Source: an uncultured Kiritimatiellota bacterium
GTDB lineage: Bacteria; Verrucomicrobiota; Kiritimatiellia; RFP12; UBA1067
NCBI GenBank assembly: GCA_934643865.1
Contig: CAKUCX010000008.1
Location: forward strand, 1-64,000
Reading direction: 5' to 3'
Length of the DNA stretch: 64,000 nucleotides
A program made the translations under genes and the position numbers. Positions 23,646-32,307 of the stretch are shown here, piece after piece; position 1 is the first letter of the stretch; every line of letters starts with the position of its first letter. A model generated the notes under the pieces. It was not told the origin of the DNA. It saw nothing but the letters and a program-made list of their open reading frames with translations, and did not search any database.

Positions 23646-25226
23646 ATGCTCTTCGCGCTCTCAAGTACGACCTGGGACGGCCTTTCGGACGGCGTCGCGA
23701 TCCTCATCATCGCGGCCCTGCTCCTGGTTGGCCTCTTTCTCGGCTACGCGCTGCGCGGCCTCGTCGGCCGCTGGCAGGCGGAGGCCATCGAGAAGCGCAT
23801 GCGCCTCCGGGAGGAGGAGGCCGAGGCCGACATCAAGGCGCGCCTCAAGGAGGCGGACATCTCCGCGCGCGCGGCGGTGGTGAAGGCGAAGGAGGCGTTC
23901 GAGGCGTCCACGAAGAAGCGGCGCGCCGAATGGGAGGCGGCGGACGCACGCCAGGCGCAGCGCGAGGCGAACCTCGACCGCAAGGCCGCCGCGCTCGACG
24001 TGCGCGAAGGCGCGGTCAACGCGAAGGCCGAGGCGGCGGACGCGGCGGCGAAGACGGCCCGCGCGCGGGGCGACGCGGCGGAGGCGCGCCTCCAGGCGCT
24101 CGCGAAGATGACGCACGCCGAGGCGCGCAAGGAGATCTTGACGCGGGCGAACGCCGAGCTGCGCGCCGACGCCGCGATTCTCAGCCGCCGCATCCAGGAG
24201 GCCGCGCGCGAGCAGGGCGAAACCCTGGCGGCCCGAATTGTGGCGGATGCGATGCAGCGCTGCGCCGTGTCCCATGTGGAGGCGCTGGCGACGACCACCG
24301 TGGCGCTGCCCAACACCGAGATGAAGGGGCGCATCGTGGGGCGCGACGGGCGCAACGTGCGGGCCTTTGAGTCTGCGACGGGCGTGCAGCTCCTTCTGGA
24401 CGACGCGCCGGACGCGGTCGTCCTCTCGGCGTTCGACCCCCTCCGCCGCGAAATCGCGCGCCGTGCGCTTGTGGCTCTTGTGGCCGACGGCCGCATCCAC
24501 CCCGCGTCCATCGAGGCCGCCGTCGCCGCCGCGCAGGCCGCCCTTGAACAGACGTGCGAGGAAAAGGGCGCCGAGGCGGCCGCCGAAGCCGGCGTCGCGG
24601 GGCTTCCCGCCGAGACGCTGCGCCTCATGGGCGCGCTCCATTTCCGGCTCTCCCTCTCGCAGAACGTGCTGCGGCACGCCGTGGAGGTGGCGCTCCTCGC
24701 GGGCGCGATGGCCTCGGAGATGAAGCTCGACGCCGCGCGGGCCCGGCGCGTCGGCTTCCTGCACGACATCGGCAAGGCGATCACGGCGGAGAAGCGCGGC
24801 GCGCACGCGGCCCTTGGCGCGGAGTTCCTGCTCGCGCACGGCGAGGACGCGGCGGTGTGCGCCGCCGTCGCGGCGCACCACGCCGATCCGGGCACGGACG
24901 GCGGTGTGTACGGGGTTCTCTGCGCGGCGGCGGACGCGATCTCCTCCGCGCGCCCGGGCGCGCGCCAGGAGAACGTGGGCGACTACATCCAGCGCCTGGA
25001 GAACTTGGAGAAGATCGCGAAGGCGCATGCGGGCGTGCTGCACGTCTACGCCGTGCAGGCGGGGCGCGATCTGCGCGTCGTCGTCGATCCGTCCGTGGTC
25101 GGCGACTCGGCCGCCGCCGAGCTCGCGGGCGAGATCTGCCGCGACATCTCCGCGCAGCTGAAGTTCCCCGGCATGATCCGCGTGACGGTCGTGCGCGAGC
25201 TGCGCTGCGTCGAGTACGCGAAGTGA
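23646..25226 (+). CDS. rny: Ribonuclease Y
   Basis: The 526-residue membrane-anchored endoribonuclease starts mRNA decay. It has an N-terminal membrane helix (about residues 17-38), a long Ala/Glu/Lys-rich coiled coil (40-195), a KH domain around 222 (GRIVGRDGRNVRAFESATG), and an HD domain with the metal-binding pair His373-Asp374 in FLHDIGKA and AAHHADP downstream. Length and order match the family. The KH loop has GRDGRN where most have GREGRN. No ribosome binding site is evident ahead of the ATG. It is followed by a secreted unknown gene on the same strand. Confidence 0.96.
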   Translation: MLFALSSTTWDGLSDGVAILIIAALLLVGLFLGYALRGLVGRWQAEAIEKRMRLREEEAEADIKARLKEADISARAAVVKAKEAFEASTKKRRAEWEAADARQAQREANLDRKAAALDVREGAVNAKAEAADAAAKTARARGDAAEARLQALAKMTHAEARKEILTRANAELRADAAILSRRIQEAAREQGETLAARIVADAMQRCAVSHVEALATTTVALPNTEMKGRIVGRDGRNVRAFESATGVQLLLDDAPDAVVLSAFDPLRREIARRALVALVADGRIHPASIEAAVAAAQAALEQTCEEKGAEAAAEAGVAGLPAETLRLMGALHFRLSLSQNVLRHAVEVALLAGAMASEMKLDAARARRVGFLHDIGKAITAEKRGAHAALGAEFLLAHGEDAAVCAAVAAHHADPGTDGGVYGVLCAAADAISSARPGARQENVGDYIQRLENLEKIAKAHAGVLHVYAVQAGRDLRVVVDPSVVGDSAAAELAGEICRDISAQLKFPGMIRVTVVRELRCVEYAK

Positions 25227-25262
25227 GCGATTGGTGAAATGGTTGAAGTGAGGAGGCGTTGC

Positions 25263-26963
25263 ATGAAGAAAGTCATGAAGAAGTCCGTGGTCCTGTTCTG
25301 CCTTGTGGCGGGCGGGCTGTTCGCGTCGGAGCAGGTCGCGCCGGCGCCCGAGCTGGTCGCGACGGTGGAGCTGGCGTCCTTTGGCGACATCTCGAAGAAG
25401 GCCGTCAACCTGGGGACGATGGTCAACAACCCGCTTCTCCCCACGCTCCTGATCGGCGCGGGGCAGGAACGGCTCGCCCAGACATACGGCCGCTTCCGGA
25501 GCGACGCGCCGATGTACGGGTTCGTCTATGCGCGCACGACGAACGACGTCGCCACCGTGGTCGTCTATCCGAGTGCGGACGGGCCGGCGAAGATGCTGCT
25601 GGACCATCCCGGCGCGACGAAGGACGACGACGGGACGCTCCGCCTCCCCGCCGACGAGCAGAACGAGGCGGCGCGCTGGGTGACGTTCACGGGCGACCGG
25701 CGCTTCTGCGCGATCGCGCCGTCGGCGGCGTTGGCCCGGCGCGCGCTCGGGGACTTCGCCGCCCGCGCCGCGCCCGCGCCGGCCGCGCGCCCGCTCGTGC
25801 GCATCGACGTCACGGCGGCGGGGTTGCGGACGTGCGAGCAGCTTGCGTCCTTCGCGGGCGCGACGCTCACGCTCGACCTGGACGACAAGGGCCTTGTCGC
25901 CGAAGGGCGCCTCGCCGCGCGGCCGGGCGCGCCGGCGCCCGTCGGCGCGGGCGACGCGCTGCCCGCCGGGGCGCTCGACCGCCTTCCCGCCGGGGCGCCG
26001 TTCTTCGGGGCGATGGCGTCGCGCCTGGCGTGCGGCACGACGTCGGAGGCCGCCTTCCGGGCGGATCTGGAGGCCGCCGCCGCGCAGATCCAGACGAATC
26101 TTGCCGCGTTCGTGCAGGGAGACGCGAAGACGAAGGCGTATGCGCCGCTTGCGCGCGAGGCGGCGGACGCGCTCGTGGCGCTTCTGCGCGAGGGCGCGTC
26201 CTATCCGGCGGCGGCGGACTGGACGGGGAGCGCGCTCGTGTTCGACGCGCAGCTGCGCCCCGCGTTCGTCTCCGCCGGCGCGTCGGCGGCGGCGCACAAG
26301 GCGGTCGCGGCGACGACGGCGTTCTTCGACCGCCTTGCGCGGGCCTTTGCGCGGCAGTGGCCGGGGAGGAAGATCCTCGTGAAGGCGGAGACGGGCTTCG
26401 TCGTCGACTGGGCGGAGGCGATCGACGTCGGCGCGGCGGCCTCGGGCCTGGCGGACGGCAAGGAGACGGCGAAGGCGCTGGCGACGGCCAAGAAGACGGT
26501 GGCGGCCGTCCTCGGCGACACGAAGACGGTGCTTGCCTACAAGGCCGACGGGACGCAGATCGCGTCGCGCGTGGCCGCACCCGCGTTCGCGCTGCCGCAG
26601 GGGAAGCCGACGGGCGAGGCGCGCGTGGCGGCCGCCCTGCCGGAGACCGTCGCGGCGCGTCCCGGCGCCGCCTTCTCCCTTTCGCTCTATGCGCTCGCGC
26701 GCGAGGCCGTTCTGCCCATCATGGCGCGCGTCGCCGCCGAGAAGGACGCGAAGCAGTACGCGGCGATGCGCGCGGCGATGCCGGCGGCGGCGCCGAACAG
26801 CGCCATCGCGGGCGCGTTCTGGGCCGGGAAGGACGGCGCCTGCCGGGGGATCCTGCGCATCACGGCGAACGAGCTGAAGAACTTCGGCGCGGCGTTCAAC
26901 GCCTTCACGGCGGCGGCGCTCTCGTCCACGTCCGACGACGACGACGAGGACGGCGACGAATAA
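25263..26963 (+). CDS. Exported protein of unknown function with acidic tail
   Basis: I do not recognise this 566-residue protein. GAGGAGG precedes the start, and the N-terminus MKKVMKKSVVLFCLVAGGLFA is a signal peptide. The body is Ala-rich alpha/beta sequence without cysteine motifs or clear catalytic residues. Two roughly similar halves may exist (both contain a segment like ALVFDAQLRPAF or GLVAEGRLAARPG followed by helical stretches). Verrucomicrobia-type proteins of similar build are known only as hypothetical. The chain ends with an acidic run SSTSDDDDEDGDE that may bind cations. It lies between rny and ppaC; its stop is overlapped by the ppaC ribosome binding site. Confidence 0.7.
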   Translation: MKKVMKKSVVLFCLVAGGLFASEQVAPAPELVATVELASFGDISKKAVNLGTMVNNPLLPTLLIGAGQERLAQTYGRFRSDAPMYGFVYARTTNDVATVVVYPSADGPAKMLLDHPGATKDDDGTLRLPADEQNEAARWVTFTGDRRFCAIAPSAALARRALGDFAARAAPAPAARPLVRIDVTAAGLRTCEQLASFAGATLTLDLDDKGLVAEGRLAARPGAPAPVGAGDALPAGALDRLPAGAPFFGAMASRLACGTTSEAAFRADLEAAAAQIQTNLAAFVQGDAKTKAYAPLAREAADALVALLREGASYPAAADWTGSALVFDAQLRPAFVSAGASAAAHKAVAATTAFFDRLARAFARQWPGRKILVKAETGFVVDWAEAIDVGAAASGLADGKETAKALATAKKTVAAVLGDTKTVLAYKADGTQIASRVAAPAFALPQGKPTGEARVAAALPETVAARPGAAFSLSLYALAREAVLPIMARVAAEKDAKQYAAMRAAMPAAAPNSAIAGAFWAGKDGACRGILRITANELKNFGAAFNAFTAAALSSTSDDDDEDGDE

Positions 26964-26975
26964 GGAGGCGCGGGC

Positions 26976-28274
26976 GTGGACGCATGCACGGTCTTTGTCT
27001 GCGGGCACCGCAACCCCGACTGCGATTCGGTCATGAGCGCCTACGCGCTCGCCGACCTGCGCCGCCGCACGGGGCTCTCCAACGTCGAGCCGCTGTGCGC
27101 CGGGCGCCTGCCGGACCGCGCGCAGTGGGTGTTCGACCGCTTCGGGCTCGTGCCGCCCGCCTCGCGCGGCGACGTGTACGTGCGCGTGCGCGACCTCATC
27201 GCGCCGGACGTGCCGATCATCCCGGCGGACATGCCGCTCATCGACGCCCTGCGCGCGCTGGAGGCCTCCGGCGAGTCGTCCCTGCCCGTGGCCGGCGCGG
27301 ACGGGCGCTTCCGGGGGATGCTCTCGCCCGCGAAGCTCCTCGCGCTCTTCATCGCGAAGGACGACCTCGCGCGCCCGACGGGCGAGGCCCCGCTCCACGC
27401 CTGCACGCAGGTACTCGCGGCGACGGACCGCGTCCACGACGTGAAGCCCGCCGCGCTCCGCAACGCCCACAACCACTTCCCCGTCGTGGACGGGGACGGG
27501 CGGCTTCTCGGCACGGTGCTGAAGCGCGCGTTCGCCGAGACCCCGCCGTTCCGCATGATCCTCGTCGACCACAACGAGACGGCGCAGGGCATCCCCGGCC
27601 TGGAGGAGATCCCCGTCATCGAGGTCGTCGACCACCACCGCATCTCGTTCACCTCCACGCCCGAGCCGATCAAGTACATGGCGGACGCCGTGGGGTCCAC
27701 CTGCACGCTCGTCGCGCGGATGTTCCGCGGCGCGGGGCTGCGGCCCTCGAAGGAAGTCGCAGGCGTGCTGCTCGCGGGCGTCGTCGCCGACACGCTCCTC
27801 TTCCAGTCCCCCACGGCGACCGGAGAGGACCGCACGTGCGCGGCGTGGCTGGAGAAGATCTGCGGCCTGTCGGCGCAGGCCCTGATGGACGGCATGATGT
27901 CCGTCGCCTCCGCGCTCCATTCGATGACGCCCGAGAAGGCAGTCGATTCGGACCGCAAGGCATACGCGGAAGGCGGCTGGTCGTTCTCGCTCGCGCAGCT
28001 TGAGGAGGCCAACCTCGCCTTCTTCCACAACCGGCGCGCCGCGCTGGACGCGGAGCTGGCGCGCGTCCTCGCCCGGGAGAAGCTCGACTTCGCCGCGCTC
28101 CTCGTGACGGACCCCGTGCGGGGAAACTCCGAGCTCCTCTTCCGGGGCGCGGAGGTGGTGCGGCGCGCGCTCCCCTGGCGCACGGATGCGGGCGGGATCT
28201 TCCTGCTGCCGGGCGTCCTCTCGCGCAAGAAGCAGCTTCTGCCCGCCATCCTCTCCACGCTCGCGACGCTCTGA
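26976..28274 (+). CDS. ppaC: Manganese-dependent (family II) inorganic pyrophosphatase with CBS domains
   Basis: The 432-residue cytoplasmic enzyme hydrolyses pyrophosphate. DHH-phosphoesterase metal motifs are present: GHRNPDCDS (His11, Asp15, Asp17), LVDHNE, and the DHH motif VVDHHRI, with the DHHA2-type C-terminal domain containing RKKQLLP. A regulatory insert of two CBS repeats (about residues 70-185) lies between the first motif and the rest, the adenine-nucleotide-regulated subtype. I do not see a DRTGG domain. The start codon is GTG at 26976, chosen because AAGGAGG sits seven bases upstream and the His-containing strand follows at once. Confidence 0.93.
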   Translation: MDACTVFVCGHRNPDCDSVMSAYALADLRRRTGLSNVEPLCAGRLPDRAQWVFDRFGLVPPASRGDVYVRVRDLIAPDVPIIPADMPLIDALRALEASGESSLPVAGADGRFRGMLSPAKLLALFIAKDDLARPTGEAPLHACTQVLAATDRVHDVKPAALRNAHNHFPVVDGDGRLLGTVLKRAFAETPPFRMILVDHNETAQGIPGLEEIPVIEVVDHHRISFTSTPEPIKYMADAVGSTCTLVARMFRGAGLRPSKEVAGVLLAGVVADTLLFQSPTATGEDRTCAAWLEKICGLSAQALMDGMMSVASALHSMTPEKAVDSDRKAYAEGGWSFSLAQLEEANLAFFHNRRAALDAELARVLAREKLDFAALLVTDPVRGNSELLFRGAEVVRRALPWRTDAGGIFLLPGVLSRKKQLLPAILSTLATL

Positions 28275-28295
28275 ACGGACGGCCGCCGCGCGCGC

Positions 28296-29513
28296 CTACT
28301 TCAGCAGCGTCCGGAGCATCGCGGCGATGGCGTCGCCCATCTGACGGCCGCCGACCTCCGACGGGTGGACGGCGTTGACGTTCCGCAGAACCGTGGCGTC
28401 CGAACGGGCGCTGACGGGCCGCCGCGCGCGGATAAAGCCCTCGACGGGATCGATGGCATGGGCGACGGGCAGCAGCAGCAGCCTCGGGTCGCCCTTCGCC
28501 TTCACGAACGCGTCGAACGCGCGGTTGAGGGCGAAGATGATCTTGCGGTGCTGCACCGCGTTCCAGCCCGAGCCGTAGTTCGCGGCGAAGCCGTCCTGAG
28601 AGGCGCCGACGGGCGACGTGCAGAGGAGATACGTGGCGTCGGGCATGTCTTCGCGCAGGCGCCTCAGAAGGCGGTCGGCGTCGACGAGGACGCTCCGCTC
28701 GATCCGCGCACGCAGCTCCGGCGCCTCGCCCCTGAAGTCAAAGACGCTGTTCACGCCCAGCTCGACCACGACGAAGTCCGGCGCCCGGCCCCCGTTGATC
28801 CGGTCGAGCCAGCGCCGGACGTCCACGCTCTTCCTGCCGTTCTCGAACTTCACGAGCGGGCTGCGGAGAAGCCCCCGCTGCCAGGCGTGGACGATCTTGA
28901 CCGGCACGCCCAAGGCCCTAAGCTGCTCGCGCTCGGCCGCGTCCTGGACGTTGGAGACCTCCTCCTCCGACACGCAGTAGCGCGTCAGGAACGTGCTGAA
29001 CGTGAAGCCGCCGTAGCCGTCGTGCGGCACGCCGTTCGTCGTCGCGCTCCGCCGCGCGCCGACGGGCGTGTAGCCCGTGAAGCCGGCCGCACGCATGTCC
29101 CGGAAGAGCTGGTCCTGGTATCCGCTGTTCGTGAGCGAGTCCCCGAGAAGCGCGAGCGTCACCCGGCGCCGCGGGTCGCGCGGCGCGGCGGCGACCTCGA
29201 CCGTCGTCGTGGCCGCGGCGACGAGCCCGCCGTCGTCCCAGGCGTTGACGACGAGCGCGAACGTCCGCCCCGCGTCCTCCTCCCCCGGCGTGAAGGTCCA
29301 GCGCGTGCATTCGGCGCGGCCCTTCGCGCAGAACGCCTGGTAGGCGTAGTTCTGCGGCACGACCGAGTCGAAGACGTTGCCGTAGTAGACGTTCAGCTCA
29401 AGGCCCGGCGCGGCGTAGAGGCGTTCGGGCAGATGGAAGGCGGGCGCGGCGAACGCCGCCCCCGCCGCCAGCGCCGCGCCCGCGAACACGGCCCGTCCGA
29501 TCTTCGTCATCAT
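28296..29513 (-). CDS. Exported SGNH/GDSL-family esterase
   Basis: The 405-residue protein has a signal peptide (MMTKIGRAVFAGAALAAGAAFA), an N-terminal beta-rich domain, then an SGNH hydrolase domain. Block I is LLGDSLTNSG with the nucleophilic serine, block III reads ELGVNSV, and the C-terminal block is NAVHPSEVGGRQMGDAI with the catalytic histidine. Such enzymes remove acetyl or other esters from polysaccharides. ATG 29513 is chosen for its spacing to GAGG; a GTG at 29525 that overlaps the upstream stop codon or ATG 29519 are also possible. It is the last gene of the leftward degradative unit. Confidence 0.85.
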   Translation of the reverse strand: MMTKIGRAVFAGAALAAGAAFAAPAFHLPERLYAAPGLELNVYYGNVFDSVVPQNYAYQAFCAKGRAECTRWTFTPGEEDAGRTFALVVNAWDDGGLVAAATTTVEVAAAPRDPRRRVTLALLGDSLTNSGYQDQLFRDMRAAGFTGYTPVGARRSATTNGVPHDGYGGFTFSTFLTRYCVSEEEVSNVQDAAEREQLRALGVPVKIVHAWQRGLLRSPLVKFENGRKSVDVRRWLDRINGGRAPDFVVVELGVNSVFDFRGEAPELRARIERSVLVDADRLLRRLREDMPDATYLLCTSPVGASQDGFAANYGSGWNAVQHRKIIFALNRAFDAFVKAKGDPRLLLLPVAHAIDPVEGFIRARRPVSARSDATVLRNVNAVHPSEVGGRQMGDAIAAMLRTLLK

Positions 29514-29521
29514 GTCCATCC

Positions 29522-32287
29522 TCACTTTCCGCCTTCGACGACCTCGAAGTAGGGCGTCGCGTCTTCGAGCGCCGACGTGTCCCAGTCCAGCCGCAGGCGT
29601 CCGTCCGCGACGGAGGCCGGCATCTCCACGCCCCGCGAGCCGTCGAAGTTCACGGCGAAGACGCGCGGCGCGCGGAGCGCGCTCCTGATCGAGAAGCGGA
29701 AGCGCCCCGTCTTCATCAGCGTCTCGTAGCCGCCCGCCTCAAGCTGGGCGTCGGACGAGCATTCCCAGCCCGCGCGCGTCCAGCGCGCGTTCTCCGCCGC
29801 GAACGCCGTCGCGACGATGACGAGCAGCCGCCGGCTCGCGGCGACGGGCGCGGCGGCGTCGAGCGAGATCGCGAGGATGCTCGCGGGCGTCGAGACGCGC
29901 TCGACCGCAAGCGCGGAGAGCGTCGCCTGCGCGGCGTCCGGCTTCAGGGCGGCGGCCTGGAAGCGCGGCGCGTCGACCGTCATCGTCTCGCGCGCGACGT
30001 CCGTCACGATCTCGCCCGTGTCGCTCTCGTAGAGGCCCTTCTCCGGGTCCGTCCGGTTGCCGGCGCCGAGGATGCCCGCGCGGCGCAGCGCGGCGAACGA
30101 CGCGGCGCGGTGGGCGCTGTTCCGCCGCACCTGCTCGTTCAGTTCCGCCCAGGCGTCCTTCATCGCGACGCCGACGAAGCTCTCGGGCACGAGGTCGAGG
30201 TCGGCGAGCGGGTTGCGCGCGCGCGCGTAGTCGCCGCCGACGCGCGTCACGAACGACAGCGCGTTGTGCGCGCTGCCGATGGCGCCGACGTAGGCGCGCG
30301 ACGCGAGCACGCGCTCCGGCACGTGGACGCTCACCGCGTGGCGCCCGGGCGCGATGTCGCCGCGCTGCCAGCCGAACGCCGCCGCCACCGAGGCGACACG
30401 CGCCATCGGGTTCATGCCGCCGTCGAAGCTGAACGGGCCGAACGGCGCGTAGACCTTCCACTGGACGAGGTTCGCGTGCGGCGTCACGAGCTGCCAGTCC
30501 TGCAGGGCCGCGCCGGCCGTCAGCACGACCGGCTCCTCCTGCGCGTAGCGGCTCGCGCCGCAGTGCGAGACCTCCGTGACGAGCAGGGGCTTGCCGAGGA
30601 CGCGCGTCATCGACGCATGGGAGATGTAGTTGTTGTAGCAGATCGAGCTGCGGCGCGAGACGGTCTGCATCATGCCGTCGCACCACGGCTCCAGCAGGTT
30701 CTTGGCGTGCTCGCCCTTCGGGAGCGGGGCGCGGTTGGGGTGCGCGTGGTAGGGGTGGATCGCGACGGCGCCGTAGTCCCTGCGCGCGTCCCCTTCGAGG
30801 TTGCGCATCGACATGTCCCAGTGGGTGACGAGCCCCTTCCAACCGCTCGCCCGCACCGTGCCGAGGAAGAACGCATTCAGCTTCGCGATCTCGCCGCGCA
30901 CGAACGCGCGGGCCTTGTCGCCGTGCGGCGACGCCTCCAGCAGCAGGCCATACGAGAATTCCGGCATGTCGGCCCCGAAGGCCGCGCGGAAGCGCGGCGT
31001 GAAGTCGGCGAGCCGGCGCGTGTCGCCGCCGTTGCCGCCGAAGACGTGCTCCTGCTCGTTGCGGCACGTGAGGGCGAAGAACTGCGGGTCGTCGATCGGC
31101 CGCCTGCCCGTGTAGGGGTTCGGGGTGAGCATGAGGAAGTCGTAGGCGGCCTTCCAGTGGTTGCGCACGCGCGCGTCGAGGAAGAGCTGCATGTTGAGGT
31201 TGGCCTTGTTCCGGCCGGCCTTCACGTACATCGACTGCGACGTGAAGACGTCCATCATGTAGTAGATGCCGCGCGCGCGCAGCGCGGCCGTGAAGCGGTG
31301 GAAGCGGTCGAGGAAGCGCGCGTCGACCGTCTTGAGCAGGGCGTCGTACGTCTCGGGGAGCGGGCATTCCGAGACATCGACGTTGCGCACGGCGTAGAAC
31401 TTCATGCCCGACTGGCCCGCGAATCGGCTGTCGAAGAAATGGAAGCGGATGACGTTGAAGCCATAGCGGAGGATCTGGTCGGCGAGCGCGTCCATCTCCG
31501 CGTCGTCCATCTCCGCGAAGCCGTCCCAGGGGCCGCCGTAGGTGCAGTTGAAGCCCCTGAGCCGCACGCGCCGCCCCGGCGCGTTCTCGAAGCGGAGCGT
31601 GCCGTCCGCGTCCGCGACGATCCGCCCCATCGCGTCGATGTCCGCGCGCGGCAGGTACTGCGCGAGGTCGAGGACGCTCCCCTTCTTCACGTCGTAGCCG
31701 GGGATGCGCTTCGCCTTGAAGTACTCGGGCGCGGGCGCGTTCAGCCGGAGCGGGCGCCAGTCGGGGCCGCGCACGCGGCGGACGGGGTCGACGCGCGCGA
31801 ACGCCATCGGCCCGAGGGTGAGCGCCGTCCCCTTCGCGAGCGTGCCGAGCGTGAAGAACGGAAGGGAGTAGACGTTGTTCGTGACGGCCGTGCTGTCGAG
31901 ATGCCACATGAGCTCGCAGCGCGTCCACGTCCCCGCCTCGAACGTCTGCTTCATCCCCTTGAAGAACGTGTACGGCGCGTGCGCGAGGGTGCAGCTGAAG
32001 GGGACCTCCGCCGCGCGGTCGGCTTTCGCCCAGAAGCGGAGGCGGTAGATCCTGTCCTGCACGGGGTTGAAGGCGGCGTTGAAGCGGACGCCGGCGGAGA
32101 CGGCCGAGGCGCCGGGCTTCGGCTCGCGGGTCACGACGAACGTGAGGGCGTCCTCGCCGTCCGGCGTCCGCTCCTCAGCCGCGCGGCAGACGACGCCGCC
32201 GCTGCAGACGACGCGCGGCGCCGCGCCCAGCTGAAGCGCCGCCGCGCCCACGAAGATCCCCGCCGCCAATCCGCATGTCATCATCAT
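29522..32287 (-). CDS. Exported GH5-like (clan GH-A) glycoside hydrolase
   Basis: The 921-residue protein has a signal peptide (CGLAAGIFVGAAALQLGAAP), an N-terminal carbohydrate-binding-like beta-sandwich (about 35-190), and a TIM-barrel catalytic domain. The clan GH-A acid/base lies in CRNEQEH (Glu411) and the nucleophile in LLVTEVSHC (Glu572) at the ends of strands 4 and 7. Other barrel landmarks are GFNVIRFHFFDSRF and YYMMDVF. A C-terminal beta domain follows (from about 780). The substrate is not clear; GH5-like beta-glycanases and mannanases are possible. GGGAGGG lies before three successive ATGs; the first, 32287, is used. The stop overlaps a possible start of the SGNH esterase. Confidence 0.8.
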   Translation of the reverse strand: MMMTCGLAAGIFVGAAALQLGAAPRVVCSGGVVCRAAEERTPDGEDALTFVVTREPKPGASAVSAGVRFNAAFNPVQDRIYRLRFWAKADRAAEVPFSCTLAHAPYTFFKGMKQTFEAGTWTRCELMWHLDSTAVTNNVYSLPFFTLGTLAKGTALTLGPMAFARVDPVRRVRGPDWRPLRLNAPAPEYFKAKRIPGYDVKKGSVLDLAQYLPRADIDAMGRIVADADGTLRFENAPGRRVRLRGFNCTYGGPWDGFAEMDDAEMDALADQILRYGFNVIRFHFFDSRFAGQSGMKFYAVRNVDVSECPLPETYDALLKTVDARFLDRFHRFTAALRARGIYYMMDVFTSQSMYVKAGRNKANLNMQLFLDARVRNHWKAAYDFLMLTPNPYTGRRPIDDPQFFALTCRNEQEHVFGGNGGDTRRLADFTPRFRAAFGADMPEFSYGLLLEASPHGDKARAFVRGEIAKLNAFFLGTVRASGWKGLVTHWDMSMRNLEGDARRDYGAVAIHPYHAHPNRAPLPKGEHAKNLLEPWCDGMMQTVSRRSSICYNNYISHASMTRVLGKPLLVTEVSHCGASRYAQEEPVVLTAGAALQDWQLVTPHANLVQWKVYAPFGPFSFDGGMNPMARVASVAAAFGWQRGDIAPGRHAVSVHVPERVLASRAYVGAIGSAHNALSFVTRVGGDYARARNPLADLDLVPESFVGVAMKDAWAELNEQVRRNSAHRAASFAALRRAGILGAGNRTDPEKGLYESDTGEIVTDVARETMTVDAPRFQAAALKPDAAQATLSALAVERVSTPASILAISLDAAAPVAASRRLLVIVATAFAAENARWTRAGWECSSDAQLEAGGYETLMKTGRFRFSIRSALRAPRVFAVNFDGSRGVEMPASVADGRLRLDWDTSALEDATPYFEVVEGGK
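32222..32274 (-). repeat. Signal-peptide-encoding block shared with 36429-36481
   Basis: These 53 bases match 36429-36481 at 52 of 53 positions. They encode the core of the export signal (LAAxIFVGAAALQLGA) of two unrelated enzymes. The single difference changes Gly to Arg. The mature parts of the two proteins do not resemble each other. Confidence 0.9.
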
Positions 32288-32307
32288 CGTGCCCTCCCTC
32301 TTCCTTC